64,000 nucleotides of DNA from Rhizorhabdus histidinilytica. GTDB taxonomy: Bacteria; Pseudomonadota; Alphaproteobacteria; Sphingomonadales; Sphingomonadaceae. A program made the translations under genes and the position numbers. How positions within the stretch are numbered: position 1 is the first letter of the stretch; every line of letters begins with the position of its first letter. Under the pieces are notes generated by a model that had not been told where the DNA came from, did no database searches, and saw only the letters and a program-made list of their open reading frames with translations. This document shows, piece after piece, positions 43,077 to 51,753 of the stretch. The stretch spans positions 158,512-222,511 of the forward strand of contig NZ_FUYM01000011.1 in the NCBI RefSeq assembly GCF_900167915.1, read 5' to 3'.

Positions 43077-44786
43077 CTATGGGCGCGTGTAGCGCTCCTT
43101 CCCCGAGATGATCGTGCGCAGGACCTTGGTGTTGTGGATGTCGGTCGCCGGTATCGCGAAGATGTCGCGATCGATGACGATCAGGTCGGCGCGCTTGCCG
43201 CGCTCGATGCTGCCGGTCCGGTCCCCGATGCCGAGCTGGCGGGCGGCGGCGCGGGTGAACAGGTCGACCGCCTGCGCCACGCTGATCCGCTCCTGCGGCG
43301 AGATCGGATCGCCGATGCCACCCGGCGCCTGGCGGGTCACCAGCGTCTCCATGGCGAGCCACGGGTCGGCCGCCGGCACGACCGGCCAGTCGGAGCCCAC
43401 CGTCACCGGCAGGGCGGCGTCGAGCGCGCTCTTCACCGGACTGAAATGCTCCATCCGGGTAGGGCCGACCGCCTTGATGACGTCCTTGATCACCGAATTG
43501 GGGAACCAGACATAGGGCGAGAATTCGAAGGTGGCGCCGATCGCCCCGGCCCGGGCGAAATCCGCCGGCAGGACGAAGTTCGCATGCGCGATCTCATGCC
43601 GCATGCCGGTGATGCCGTTGGCCTTGCGCGCGGCCTCGATCCCGTCGAGCGCGGCGTGGACGGCGGCGTCGCCGGTCGCGTGGAGCTTCACGGTCAGCCC
43701 GGCGGCGTCGTAGCGGGTGAGCTTGGCCGAGATCTGGTCGGGCGCAACGAGCAGCAGGCCCTTGCGCCGCGCGGGATCGGTCACGCCGGTGGTGTCGGCA
43801 TAATCGTCGTGCATCGCCGCGGTGTGCGCATCGGTGGGCACGCCGTCGAGCATCATCTTGACGCAGCCCATCTCCAGCCCCGGTCGCGCATAGAGGTTGC
43901 GCGACGCGATCAGCGCCTGGTCGGGCTCCCACATGCAGGTGCGGACATGCTGGTAGAGCTCGCCCGCATCGGCGAGCGCGGCATAGGCCTTGGCCGCCGG
44001 CGTGGTGAGCAGCGCGTCCTCATAGCTGGTGATGCCCAGCGACAGCATTGTCCGGGTCGCCGAGCGGAGAGCGTCGACCATTGCCGGCGTATCGGGCTGC
44101 GGCACCTTTTCGAGCAGCTTCATCGCGGCACGCTCGCGCAGGATGCCGGTCGGGTTGCCGGCCTTGTCCTTCTCGATGATGCCGCCGTCCGGATTGGGCG
44201 TGTCGCGGGTGATCCCGCCGGCCGCGAGCGCGGCGCCATTGACCCAGGCGCTGTGCAAGCTGACGTCGCGGAGCAGCACCGGGTTGTTCGGCGCGATCCG
44301 GTCGAGCAGCGCCCGGTGGGGCGCGGACGTGCCGAACGAGGCGCCGTCCCATTGCCCGCCGACGATCCAGCTTCCGGGCTTGGCGCGGGCGACGCAGGCC
44401 TTCACCGTCTCGATGATCTCGGCAGGCTTGGATCCCTGCCTGAAGCGGCAATTGGCGGCGTCGAGGCCCGCGCTCACCGCATGGACGTGCATGTCGACCA
44501 GGCCGGGCAGCACGGTGGCGCCGCCGAGATCGACGACATGGGTCTTCGGCGTCCGATAGGCGGCGAGCTCCTGCTCGGAGCCGACCGCGACGATCGTCTC
44601 CCCCGCGACGGCGAGGCCGGTCTTCCAGCCGTCGGGCGTGCGAACCCTGGCGTTGACGTACATGGTGTCGGCCGCGACCGGCGGCGGCTCGGCGGCGGCG
44701 CCTTCAAGCTGGGCCTGCGCGGGCGAGAGGAGGAAGGTTCCGGCCAGCAAGGCCAGCATCGTCATGGTCCGCGTCGTCTTGTACAT
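43077..44786 (-). CDS. Exported amidohydrolase (YtcJ-like)
   Basis: 569 residues from MYKTTRTMTMLALLAGTFLLS, with a signal peptide ending at PAQA (about residue 25); GAGG lies upstream. The composite-domain amidohydrolase features are GLVDMHVHAVSAGLD (HxH), the VKLHATGDAAVHAALDGIE region with further ligands, LPVTVGSDWPV with the Asp and a C-terminal IERGKRADLIVIDRDIF beta-sandwich closing. YtcJ-like enzymes hydrolyse amide or cyclic bonds; the substrate is not predictable. It is divergent from a LuxR-type regulator, with a 249-base AT-rich gap (including AAAAAAATTGAATTTTCAC around 44960-44980) holding the promoters and no other gene. Confidence 0.88.
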   Translation of the reverse strand: MYKTTRTMTMLALLAGTFLLSPAQAQLEGAAAEPPPVAADTMYVNARVRTPDGWKTGLAVAGETIVAVGSEQELAAYRTPKTHVVDLGGATVLPGLVDMHVHAVSAGLDAANCRFRQGSKPAEIIETVKACVARAKPGSWIVGGQWDGASFGTSAPHRALLDRIAPNNPVLLRDVSLHSAWVNGAALAAGGITRDTPNPDGGIIEKDKAGNPTGILRERAAMKLLEKVPQPDTPAMVDALRSATRTMLSLGITSYEDALLTTPAAKAYAALADAGELYQHVRTCMWEPDQALIASRNLYARPGLEMGCVKMMLDGVPTDAHTAAMHDDYADTTGVTDPARRKGLLLVAPDQISAKLTRYDAAGLTVKLHATGDAAVHAALDGIEAARKANGITGMRHEIAHANFVLPADFARAGAIGATFEFSPYVWFPNSVIKDVIKAVGPTRMEHFSPVKSALDAALPVTVGSDWPVVPAADPWLAMETLVTRQAPGGIGDPISPQERISVAQAVDLFTRAAARQLGIGDRTGSIERGKRADLIVIDRDIFAIPATDIHNTKVLRTIISGKERYTRP

Positions 44787-45035
44787 CGGTCGGGCGCCTC
44801 TTTCGGTTCGAGTGGCCGGCGCGCCGCCTGCGTGACACGCTCCGTCGAGCCGCGCCGAACCTGCGATCGTCGCCTTTTCCTTGGTCTCCCGCCGATGATG
44901 ATACGCCGCCGCCCGAAACGCGGCATCGCCCAAACGCGGTATGAAAATGCCCCGTTGCAAAAAAATTGAATTTTCACTTATTTTGCCCGCGTCGAGAAAG
45001 CGAAGGCGCGGACGACATATCCGGGGGGCGCTGCG

Positions 45036-46148
45036 ATGGACGATCACGGCATTTTGGCGAACCTGTACGGCGCGAGCCAGGATCGCCGCCGGCTGGCGGT
45101 GGCGCTGGGGGCGATCCGGGACGCCACCCGCGCGCGCGCCGTGACCCTGCAATGGTTCCGGCGCACCGACGAGCGGCTGCGGACGACCGGGTTCGAGACC
45201 TGCCTGTCGGTACCGTTCATATCATCCAGGGGCAGCTGGGCCGATTTCCAGAACCCCCGCATGCTGGCGCTGGTCAATCCGCCCAGCGACGGGATCAGCT
45301 TCTTCGAGGATTCGGCCTGCCCCGATTTCCTTCAACCCGAGCTGCGGCGTTGGCAGGCGCGCTTCATTCCCCTGGGGGTCGGCCGTTTCCTCGGCGCGCG
45401 AGTGAACCTGCGTCCCGATCGCGAGGTGGGTCTCGCCCTCCATGCCCGGCATGGTGGGCCCGATCTGCGGGATGATGCCCGTGACCTGCTCGCCGGGCTG
45501 ATGCCCCATGTGCGCGAGGCGCTGCGGCTGATCGAGCAGGCCGAGGAAAAGGAGTCGGGCGCGCGGGTGATGGAGAAGACCCTCGCGCTGCTCGAACAGC
45601 CGGTCGCCGTGGTGCGGCCCGACGGCGAGATCGTCTATGCCAATGAGGCGGCCCGCCGGCTGCTGGCCGAGGCGGGGCTGCTTTCCGCGCGGGGGCCGGC
45701 CGTCGCCGAGGGAGAGCGGAAGATCGCGGCGCTGGTCGGCCATCTGCTCGATCCGAAGGCCGCGCCGCACGGATGCCGCTTCACCGCGGGCGGGCGCACG
45801 CTGTTCGTCCAGCGGGCTTGGCTGGAGGCAGCCGGTGAGGCGGACGGCGTCGAGGCCGAAGGGGACAGGCTGATGATGCTGGCCTTCAATGACCAGGGGA
45901 AGGCGGTCGACATCTGCCCCGATCGTCTGCGGACCTGCTTCGACATCACCCGATCGGAGGCCGAGCTGCTCGCGGCGCTCTGCTCGGGCAGCGACATCGC
46001 CGGCTTCGCCGCCCGGCGCAGGGTGTCGATCCACACCGCCCGCACCCAGCTCAAGCAGCTCATGGCCAAGACCGACGTGCGCCGGCAGGCCGATCTGGTC
46101 CGGATGGCGCTGGCCACGCCGGTGGTGTCGCTGCGCCGGACCCACTGA
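45036..46148 (+). CDS. LuxR-type helix-turn-helix transcriptional regulator
   Basis: 370 residues. The middle has a PAS-like segment EQPVAVVRPDGEIVYANEAARRLL (residues about 188-211). The C-terminal LuxR/GerE helix-turn-helix includes TRSEAELLAALCSG, AARRRVSIHTARTQLKQLMAKT and RRQADLVRMAL. The arrangement parallels the regulator at 1772-2923. It is divergent from the periplasmic amidohydrolase and probably controls it. The ligand is unknown. Confidence 0.82.
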   Translation: MDDHGILANLYGASQDRRRLAVALGAIRDATRARAVTLQWFRRTDERLRTTGFETCLSVPFISSRGSWADFQNPRMLALVNPPSDGISFFEDSACPDFLQPELRRWQARFIPLGVGRFLGARVNLRPDREVGLALHARHGGPDLRDDARDLLAGLMPHVREALRLIEQAEEKESGARVMEKTLALLEQPVAVVRPDGEIVYANEAARRLLAEAGLLSARGPAVAEGERKIAALVGHLLDPKAAPHGCRFTAGGRTLFVQRAWLEAAGEADGVEAEGDRLMMLAFNDQGKAVDICPDRLRTCFDITRSEAELLAALCSGSDIAGFAARRRVSIHTARTQLKQLMAKTDVRRQADLVRMALATPVVSLRRTH

Positions 46149-46273
46149 GCGGCGCGATGCCGCCGGTCGACCATCGATGTCGGTTCGTCGGCCGGCGAGC
46201 GGTTGGTGGCCGCGCGTCGCCGATCGGTCGAAAGCCGCGCGCCTTGAGGTGCGGCCGCCCTTAGGTCGGTCCC

Positions 46274-46546
46274 ATGAACCATCATGGGGAATGGGATTTG
46301 ACCGAGAAGCTGATCGACCTCGACGATATTGCCGTGCGGCTGGCCGCGGAAAATGGCCAGGCCTGGGACAAGCTGTGCGATTTCCCCGGCTATGCCCGCA
46401 ACATGTGGCGCGAGGAGGCCCGGCTCGAACTGCTCAGGGCGATGCCGGACGCGGTGGTCGAGCTGCTGCCGACGCTGTGGAACGGGCGCGACGCCGGCTA
46501 TGTCGCGCGGGTGCCGGCCGGGGAGAAGGCGGGAGCGGACCGATAG
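46274..46546 (+). CDS. Small hypothetical protein
   Basis: 90 residues, MNHHGEWDLTEKLIDLDDIA at the start, with CDFPGYARNMWREEARLELLRAMPDAV in the middle. No family is recognised and no membrane segment or signal peptide is seen. The reading frame shows the third-position GC bias expected of real coding here. No strong ribosome site precedes it. It is convergent with the DUF3775 gene, with an 18-base gap. Confidence 0.55.
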   Translation: MNHHGEWDLTEKLIDLDDIAVRLAAENGQAWDKLCDFPGYARNMWREEARLELLRAMPDAVVELLPTLWNGRDAGYVARVPAGEKAGADR

Positions 46547-46564
46547 CGGCGAGCGTCGCGCGCC

Positions 46565-46972
46565 TCAGTCGATCTGCCCGATCCCGTCGCAGCTAAGGTC
46601 GAAGGCGGTCAGCCCCGCCTCCAGATAGCCGGCGAGCATCGGCATATCGAGCAGCTGCTCGACCATCGTCTCCGCATCATCCTCATTGGCCGCTTCGAGC
46701 GCCTCGTCCCATTCGGTGGCGTCGTAGGTGCCGCGCCCGACCAGCGCGAGCGCCAGCACGTCGGCGACCTCGTCGTCGGCGAGGTCCTCCAGCAGGGTGC
46801 GGACCTCGTCCTCGATTGCCTCGTTGGCCTCGTCCTCCAGCACCGCCATCGGGTCGTCGCTGTCGGTCGGGTCCTCCTCATCGTCATTCTCGATCGCGGG
46901 GACCTGCGCTTCCAGCTCGCGCGCCCGCACGATCAGCCGACACACGATATCGAGCGAAACCGTCAGTTCCAT
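46565..46972 (-). CDS. DUF3775 domain protein, strongly acidic
   Basis: 135 residues from MELTVSLDIVCRLIVRAREL. This start is preferred to one 14 codons upstream because GAGGATGG lies in front of it. The middle is very acidic (ENDDEEDPTDSDDP near residues 28-41), then LADDEVADVLALALVGRGTYDATEWDEAL and a C-terminal YLEAGLTAFDLS match DUF3775 proteins of alphaproteobacteria. The function is unknown; soluble cytoplasmic. Confidence 0.75.
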   Translation of the reverse strand: MELTVSLDIVCRLIVRARELEAQVPAIENDDEEDPTDSDDPMAVLEDEANEAIEDEVRTLLEDLADDEVADVLALALVGRGTYDATEWDEALEAANEDDAETMVEQLLDMPMLAGYLEAGLTAFDLSCDGIGQID

Positions 46973-47054
46973 CGTTCCATCCTCGTCCCCAGCCGGCATG
47001 GCAGGTTTTTCCAACGTGGACGCGATGCTACGGTTCCCGGTCTCCCGCCGGCTT

Positions 47055-48287
47055 TCAGGCGGGAAGCAGGGACTTCAACGGAATCTCGGGATCGGCGAGG
47101 CTCGCCTTGTCGGGGGAGACCCCGCCGGTGACGAGCGCCTTGCCCTGGACATAATCCTTCACCGCGTTGACGCAATCGAGCGCCAGCACCCGGCCATTCT
47201 TCAGATAGACGACCGAGAAGCTGCGATTCGCCGGATCGCCACGGACGATCGTCTCGTCATAACCCATCGACAGCCCCATCGTCTGGAGCCGCAGGTCATA
47301 CTGGTTCGACCAGAACCAGGGCACCGCATGATAGGCGTCGGTACCGCCCAGGATGTGCTTGGCCGCGGTGGTCGCCTGGTCGTTGGCGTTCTGAACCGAC
47401 TCGAGGCGGATGCGTGCGCCGTCGGCGAAGGGGTTGGCGTGCATCGCGCAATCGCCGATCGCATAGATGTCGGGCAGGCTGGTGCGGCAATATTCGTCGA
47501 CGTCGACGCCGTTGCCGCCGGCCGCGCCGGCCGCGATCAGCGGCTCGACCGCCGGAACGATGCCGATGCCGACGATCACCATGTCGGCGGGGATGACGGT
47601 GCCGTCGTGCATCTGCACGCCGGTGACGCGATCCTGGTCGTCGCCGACGATGCAGTCGACCTTGGCGCCGAGCTGCACGTCGACGCCATGGGCGCGGTGC
47701 TCGGCCTCGTAGAAGCGCGACAGCGCCTCGCCGGCGACGCGGGCGAGGACCCGGTCGAGCGCCTCGAGCACGGTCACCTTCTTGCCGAACTTGGAGAGGA
47801 CGGCAGCCGCCTCGAGCCCGATATAGCCGCCGCCGATCACGACGACGTTGGTGGTACGCTCCATCTCGCCGAGCATGCGATCGGCATCCTCGCGGGTGCG
47901 GACACCGTGGACGCCGCTCAGATGATGGCCCGAGCAGGTCAGCTTGCGCGGTGCGCCGCCGGTTGCCCAGATCAGCTTGCCATAGCCGATGGTCGACCCG
48001 TCGGTGAGGGTGACGGCATGACCCGCGGGATCGACCGATTCGACCCGCTTGCCGAGCAGCATATCGACGTTGCGCTCCGCCCAGAAGGTGGCGGGACGGA
48101 TGAGGATCCGGTCGAAGCTTTTCTCGCCCGAGAAATACTCCTTGGAGAGTGGCGGACGTTCATAGGGCAGCTCGGGTTCGTCGCCGACGATGGCGATGGT
48201 GCCCTCGAACTTGTTCTGCCGAAGCGCCACCGCCGCCTGTGCGCCGCCATGGCCGGCACCCACGATCAGAACGTCATACTGGGCCAA
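47055..48287 (-). CDS. FAD-dependent ferredoxin reductase (RedA2-like)
   Basis: 410 residues. [15 protein letters not shown] (FAD Rossmann motif, residues 5-19), [16 protein letters not shown], the NAD motif [17 protein letters not shown] and [18 protein letters not shown] near residue 280 are those of the rubredoxin/ferredoxin reductase family. It resembles RedA2, the reductase for dioxin dioxygenase in Sphingomonas wittichii RW1. Such enzymes pass electrons from NAD(P)H to a ferredoxin serving an oxygenase or P450. No ferredoxin or oxygenase is next to it, so its partner is elsewhere. Confidence 0.88.
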   Translation of the reverse strand: MAQYDVLIVGAGHGGAQAAVALRQNKFEGTIAIVGDEPELPYERPPLSKEYFSGEKSFDRILIRPATFWAERNVDMLLGKRVESVDPAGHAVTLTDGSTIGYGKLIWATGGAPRKLTCSGHHLSGVHGVRTREDADRMLGEMERTTNVVVIGGGYIGLEAAAVLSKFGKKVTVLEALDRVLARVAGEALSRFYEAEHRAHGVDVQLGAKVDCIVGDDQDRVTGVQMHDGTVIPADMVIVGIGIVPAVEPLIAAGAAGGNGVDVDEYCRTSLPDIYAIGDCAMHANPFADGARIRLESVQNANDQATTAAKHILGGTDAYHAVPWFWSNQYDLRLQTMGLSMGYDETIVRGDPANRSFSVVYLKNGRVLALDCVNAVKDYVQGKALVTGGVSPDKASLADPEIPLKSLLPA

Positions 48288-48352
48288 TTCCGAATCTCCC
48301 GGCTTTCTCCATGCTCTGGCGCTCTACTATCGTGCGATCCGCCAATGTCCAG

Positions 48353-48381
48353 TTGACCGCGATCAATGCCCCGCTTATAGG
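48353..48381 (+). promoter_or_regulatory. Sigma-70-type promoter of the tRNA gene
   Basis: TTGACC (48353-48358) and TATAGG (48376-48381) are separated by exactly 17 bases, and lie about 30 bases before the mature tRNA. This is a near-consensus vegetative promoter. Confidence 0.65.
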
Positions 48382-48411
48382 CCCCCTCCACCGCATCGGC
48401 GGACGCCTTGG

Positions 48412-48488
48412 GGCGGAGTAGCTCAGCTGGTTAGAGCAGCGGAATCATAATCCGCGTGTCGGGGGTTCAAGTCCCTCCTCCGCTACCA
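48412..48488 (+). tRNA. tRNA with CAU anticodon (Met, or Ile2)
   Basis: A 77-base cloverleaf can be folded by hand. The acceptor GGCGGAG pairs with CTCCGCT (first pair a G-U wobble). The D arm is GCTC...GAGC and the anticodon arm GCGGA-ATCATAA-TCCGC has CAT at its centre. The T arm is GGGGG-TTCAAGT-CCCTC. An encoded CCA is at 48486-48488. CAU can be elongator Met or lysidine-modified Ile2; the GGTTCAAGTCC T arm leans toward Ile2 but does not settle it. The tRNA is immediately followed by an integrase gene in the same orientation, the classic attachment arrangement. Confidence 0.92.
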
Positions 48489-48680
48489 TGACCGAATCAC
48501 CTGAAGGATCGCGCATTTTCGCCGCTTTTCAGCGGTTTCTAGCGAGCAGGTGGTCGGCATTCCAGTGAGTTTCACAGGTCAAACGGATAGCCAATATTGG
48601 ACGATTTTCGCCCATGTTGGACGCCCATTGTGTCATTTCCTGTGTCGTGTCCTGTTCGCCTCGAAGGTGTCGAGGTTCCC

Positions 48681-49925
48681 GTGACCAAAGTTCAACCCCT
48701 GCTCCCCTCGAGCATCGATTCCCTGCGTTCGGGCAAGCGGGTCGATCCGCTGACGCCGGGCCTGTATATCGAAGTCAACGCGCTCGGTCGGAAGGTGTGG
48801 CGTTACCGTCGCCGTATCGCCAAATCCCAGGTGATCGTCGCCATGCAGCTCGGCTGCTTCCCAGCTTATCCGATCGCGGCGGCGCGGATGTGGGCGATTG
48901 GCCTCAATGAAGCGGTGGAGAGGGGCGAAGATCCGCGGGCAGCCCTTCGCGCGGAGACCGAGCGAGCGGCAATGACTGTCGAGAAAGCCCATGGCCTCTA
49001 TATGGCGGCGATGCGACGTGGTGATCGCAAACGCCTCAAGCCTCGCACGATCAAGGACAAGGAGGTGATGTTCACGCGCGACATCAAGCCTCGGCTGGGC
49101 TCGGTCATTCTCGATGCGCTGACCGAGGATGCATGCTGGGATGCGGTCTATGACAAGGCCGATGCGTCGAAGGATCGTGCCAATAAGATGGCCGGCGAGC
49201 TGAGTTGCTTCCTGAAATGGTGCTCGGGTCGCGAGGGCCAGATGGCGGGGATCAAGCTGGCCGCCCATCCGGCTCCGACGCTCAATTCCAACTGGTTCGA
49301 CACCGGGCCTAAGGCAAATCAGCGCTTTTTGAGTGATGAGGAGCTGAAGCTGCTGCTCCGTGCCCTGGCCGATGAGCCCTTCTCCTATCGCCGGGGATTT
49401 CTGTTGCTATTGCTGACCGCAGCCCGGAAGACCGAACTGCTCGCGGCACCGGCCTCGGAGTTCGTAGACGGCTTGTGGACGCTGCCGCCTGAGCGTTCAA
49501 AGAATGGCGAGGCTAATTATATTGCGCTGGGGCGGTGGGGGCGCTCGTTGGCGGCAACCAATCATGTCTGGCTGTTCCCCTCGTCTCGAATAGACGGTCC
49601 TCATCTCTGTGGCTGGTTCAAGGTCCGCGATCGGATCCATGCGCGAATGGAGAAACTGGCTGACCGTCGGATCCCGTCATGGCATTTTCACGATTTTCGA
49701 CGGACCTTTCGCTCGAATGCGCGCAGGCTGGGGATTGATCGCGATATCGCCGAGTTGATGCTCAACCATAAGCGAAAGGGCATTGAAGGCGTCTACGACA
49801 AGAACCGGGAGCTTGAGCTTCGAGCGGCCGGCTTCGCCGCATGGGAGGCGTTCCTGTCGGCGCTAGCACAGGAAGAGGGCATTGCTCCTCATCTTGGGAT
49901 TCCGACTTCGGCGGAAACGAGTTAA
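48681..49925 (+). CDS. P4-type tyrosine recombinase (integrase)
   Basis: 414 residues from the GTG at 48681, preceded by GAGG; a TTG at 48597 in the same frame is less likely. An N-terminal DUF4102-like segment (LTPGLYIEVNALGRKVWRYRRR) is followed by a core-binding domain and the catalytic domain: Arg249 in LLTAARKTEL, His337 and Arg340 in HDFRRTF, His363 in LNHKRKG and the nucleophile Tyr372 in EGVYDKN. It should catalyse integration and excision of the island at the adjacent tRNA. Confidence 0.92.
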   Translation: MTKVQPLLPSSIDSLRSGKRVDPLTPGLYIEVNALGRKVWRYRRRIAKSQVIVAMQLGCFPAYPIAAARMWAIGLNEAVERGEDPRAALRAETERAAMTVEKAHGLYMAAMRRGDRKRLKPRTIKDKEVMFTRDIKPRLGSVILDALTEDACWDAVYDKADASKDRANKMAGELSCFLKWCSGREGQMAGIKLAAHPAPTLNSNWFDTGPKANQRFLSDEELKLLLRALADEPFSYRRGFLLLLLTAARKTELLAAPASEFVDGLWTLPPERSKNGEANYIALGRWGRSLAATNHVWLFPSSRIDGPHLCGWFKVRDRIHARMEKLADRRIPSWHFHDFRRTFRSNARRLGIDRDIAELMLNHKRKGIEGVYDKNRELELRAAGFAAWEAFLSALAQEEGIAPHLGIPTSAETS

Positions 49926-50077
49926 TATCGAGCTGGCGCCATTTCCGGCTGAGCCCGAAAGGGTTGAGGTGTCGTGCAGGAAGCCGAACGTAATCGGTTC
50001 TCCTTGCGTGGAAGAAAATTTCACGAAATCATAGGATATGGCAACCGGCAATATGCGTGTGAAATTGTAAAAATAGC

Positions 50078-50611
50078 TCAGTTGCTTGCTTTCTTGGTGC
50101 AGGAAGGCGGCTTTCGTTTTTCTGGATCGACCGAGACCCCGTCCAGTTTCGATGCTTTCTCGCGTAACCAATATTCGGCATATTGATCGCGGTCACGAAC
50201 ATGGCTGACAAGTTCCTTTGCCAATCGATCCATCGCACCAATGACCGTTCGCGCGTCGATATATTGGATATCGGGCCCCAGCTCCTCGTTGAGTTCACGC
50301 AGCATGGTGAACACGATCGTCATTAATTTGTTGTCCGCTGATCGTAGTGCGAATGCCGCCGAACGTAAGGGCACCGCCGCCAAAATGGCGACGGGATCGC
50401 TCCCTGTGGCACGAGCGAAAGCGGCGATCCGCGCATAAGTGATGCGCGCCGTCCCGGCTTCGAAATGCTCATAGGTGCGCACCGGCATCCCCATCTCGGC
50501 CGCGACTTCAGAAGGTTTCATCCGCCTTTGCTTGCGGATCGATTTGAGCGCTTCGGCGATCAGCGCCGCATGACTACGCTCTTCGGCTTTATCCACCACT
50601 ATCACATCCAT
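50078..50611 (-). CDS. XRE-type helix-turn-helix regulator
   Basis: 177 residues. The helix-turn-helix occupies about residues 16-72: LIAEALKSIRKQRRMKPSEVA, then AEMGMPVRTYEHFEAGTARI, the Cro/C1 recognition pattern. The remaining ~100 residues are unassigned, with a charged C-terminus. It is convergent with the integrase (152-base gap with no visible gene) and may repress excision or other island genes. Codon use is less GC-biased than in the catabolic region. Confidence 0.75.
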   Translation of the reverse strand: MDVIVVDKAEERSHAALIAEALKSIRKQRRMKPSEVAAEMGMPVRTYEHFEAGTARITYARIAAFARATGSDPVAILAAVPLRSAAFALRSADNKLMTIVFTMLRELNEELGPDIQYIDARTVIGAMDRLAKELVSHVRDRDQYAEYWLREKASKLDGVSVDPEKRKPPSCTKKASN

Positions 50612-50928
50612 TCATGGCCATCGCCGTTGGTTTTCAGCCCCTTAAAGCCATGGGCGTCGTCCGACCCAGCTTGATAATGCCGGCCGTGTCCGCAAGCGCG
50701 AGCAAAGCCGCTGACGCACCCGATATGTGCTTCCCCAATTTCGTGCTGTTTGGGCGCGATCGGGTGGGGCGAACCCGGCATTTTCCGCCATATCCGGACC
50801 AATCCCCGGTCAAGCTGTCGCCAAAAATTCACGTCTGTCGAGCCAGAATTACTCCCTAGTGGCGCTCATAATTCAGCCTCGTCGTATCAGCACGTAGCGT
50901 CGCCCTCGATCTTACGAAGGGACCGAGG
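50612..50928. other. 317-base gap before the GntR gene; no gene recognised
   Basis: Open frames on both strands here have no recognisable family or ribosome site. The region is less GC-rich than its surroundings and must contain the promoters of the XRE gene (leftward) and probably of the rightward GntR-lasso operon. I see no clear repeat or consensus promoter. Confidence 0.4.
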
Positions 50929-51546
50929 GTGGCATACGATAAGGACACAATTCGCACCCTGGTTATTGATGGCGTGCGGACGGGAAAATATCCGCCTGGG
51001 GCGCGGGTGAAGATTAGCGAACTGGCGGGCTTGGCCCGAATGAGTCCCATTCCCGTGCGTGAGACATTGGCACAACTGGTCGGCGAAGGTTTCCTCGCCG
51101 AACTGCGTGGTGTCGGTTTCCTGGTGCCGCGTCGGCATGCCTATGAACTCGAGCAGATCTATCGCTTGCGTGGCTTGCTCGCGGTCGCTGCCGTGCCACT
51201 GTTACTCGCGCGGAAATCTTTCGGATCGGATATGATGCCCGTGGATGCGCCGCTCTGGGACTGGTTCGTCGCTGAAGCCCAAGACAGCGCCATCGCAACT
51301 GCATGGCTTCAAACAGATCGGGCTCTTCTGCCCTACCGGCGGTATGAGCCCCAGCTACCGGTCGATGGTGATCTCGTCCGCAATTTCTCCATCGCAATGG
51401 GCACCCGCGACGCAAGGCGGCTGCGCACGCTCGCACGTCGTTCCCACGACGCGCTGGCGAGAGCGGCGCCGCTTATCGTTCGCCGGGCAGAGGCCAAAGA
51501 ATATGGCGAATATATATTGAATATAGACGCCTCGAATCGATCCTGA
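50929..51546 (+). CDS. GntR family transcriptional regulator
   Basis: 205 residues from a GTG preceded by AAGGGACCGAGG. The N-terminal winged helix is typical: GKYPPGARVKISELAGLARMSPIPVRETLAQLVGEGFL (landmarks spanning residues about 19-56). The C-terminal part is a short all-helical FCD-like domain. Its stop is 36 bases before the lasso precursor start on the same strand, so it probably belongs to the precursor operon and autoregulates it. Possible effectors include the peptide or a degradation product; this is inference. Confidence 0.82.
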   Translation: MAYDKDTIRTLVIDGVRTGKYPPGARVKISELAGLARMSPIPVRETLAQLVGEGFLAELRGVGFLVPRRHAYELEQIYRLRGLLAVAAVPLLLARKSFGSDMMPVDAPLWDWFVAEAQDSAIATAWLQTDRALLPYRRYEPQLPVDGDLVRNFSIAMGTRDARRLRTLARRSHDALARAAPLIVRRAEAKEYGEYILNIDASNRS

Positions 51547-51582
51547 ACCGGCTGCAATGGGCAGCTTCGAAGGAGACGATCG

Positions 51583-51705
51583 ATGACCAAGCAAGCCAAG
51601 CGCACCGTCCAGCGGCTCGGATCGGTGAAGCGCGACACCCGCTCGATCCTGCCGTTCGGGGTCGAGGAGTTCAGCGGAGCTCCTCTTTATCGACCGGCGG
51701 TCTGA
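51583..51705 (+). CDS. Lasso peptide precursor (A gene)
   Basis: 40 residues, with GAAGGAG before the ATG. The leader is MTKQAKRTVQRLGSVKRDTR (20 residues) and the predicted core SILPFGVEEFSGAPLYRPAV. Thr19 sits at position -2 and Gly13 at -8 of the cleavage site, the GxxxxxT leader motif of proteobacterial lasso precursors. Ser1 as ring residue is unusual (most have Gly1) but known from caulonodins and streptomonomicin. The isopeptide partner is Glu8 or Glu9, giving an 8- or 9-residue ring. Bulky Phe10, Tyr16 and Arg17 are candidate plugs. The gene is directly followed by the processing genes. Identification rests on motif plus context; ring size is open. Confidence 0.9.
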   Translation: MTKQAKRTVQRLGSVKRDTRSILPFGVEEFSGAPLYRPAV

Positions 51706-51711
51706 CCTTCA

Positions 51712-51738
51712 GGGAACGGCGGCTCTGCCGTCGTTCCC
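51712..51738 (+). promoter_or_regulatory. Hairpin between precursor and B gene
   Basis: GGGAACGGCGGC, loop TCT and GCCGTCGTTCCC form a 12-pair stem with one G-U pair, starting 6 bases after the precursor stop. No T run follows. Such hairpins between the A gene and the processing genes in proteobacterial lasso operons are thought to stabilise the precursor message and reduce downstream expression, giving excess precursor over enzymes. This is inferred here. Confidence 0.75.
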
Positions 51739-51753
51739 ATCCGGAGTTTGTCG

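Noticed and set aside
50602..50832. Possible small gene on the minus strand (MNFWRQLDRGLVRIW...)
   Set aside because: It has no ribosome site or family resemblance, and its end overlaps the start of the XRE gene. It may be a remnant, but nothing supports expression.
51583..51705. Alternative lasso core starting at Gly13 or Gly26
   Set aside because: Neither places a Thr at -2. A core from Gly13 would have no acid at position 7-9 (Arg17, Asp18 at position 6). A core from Gly26 would have Glu at positions 3 and 4 only.
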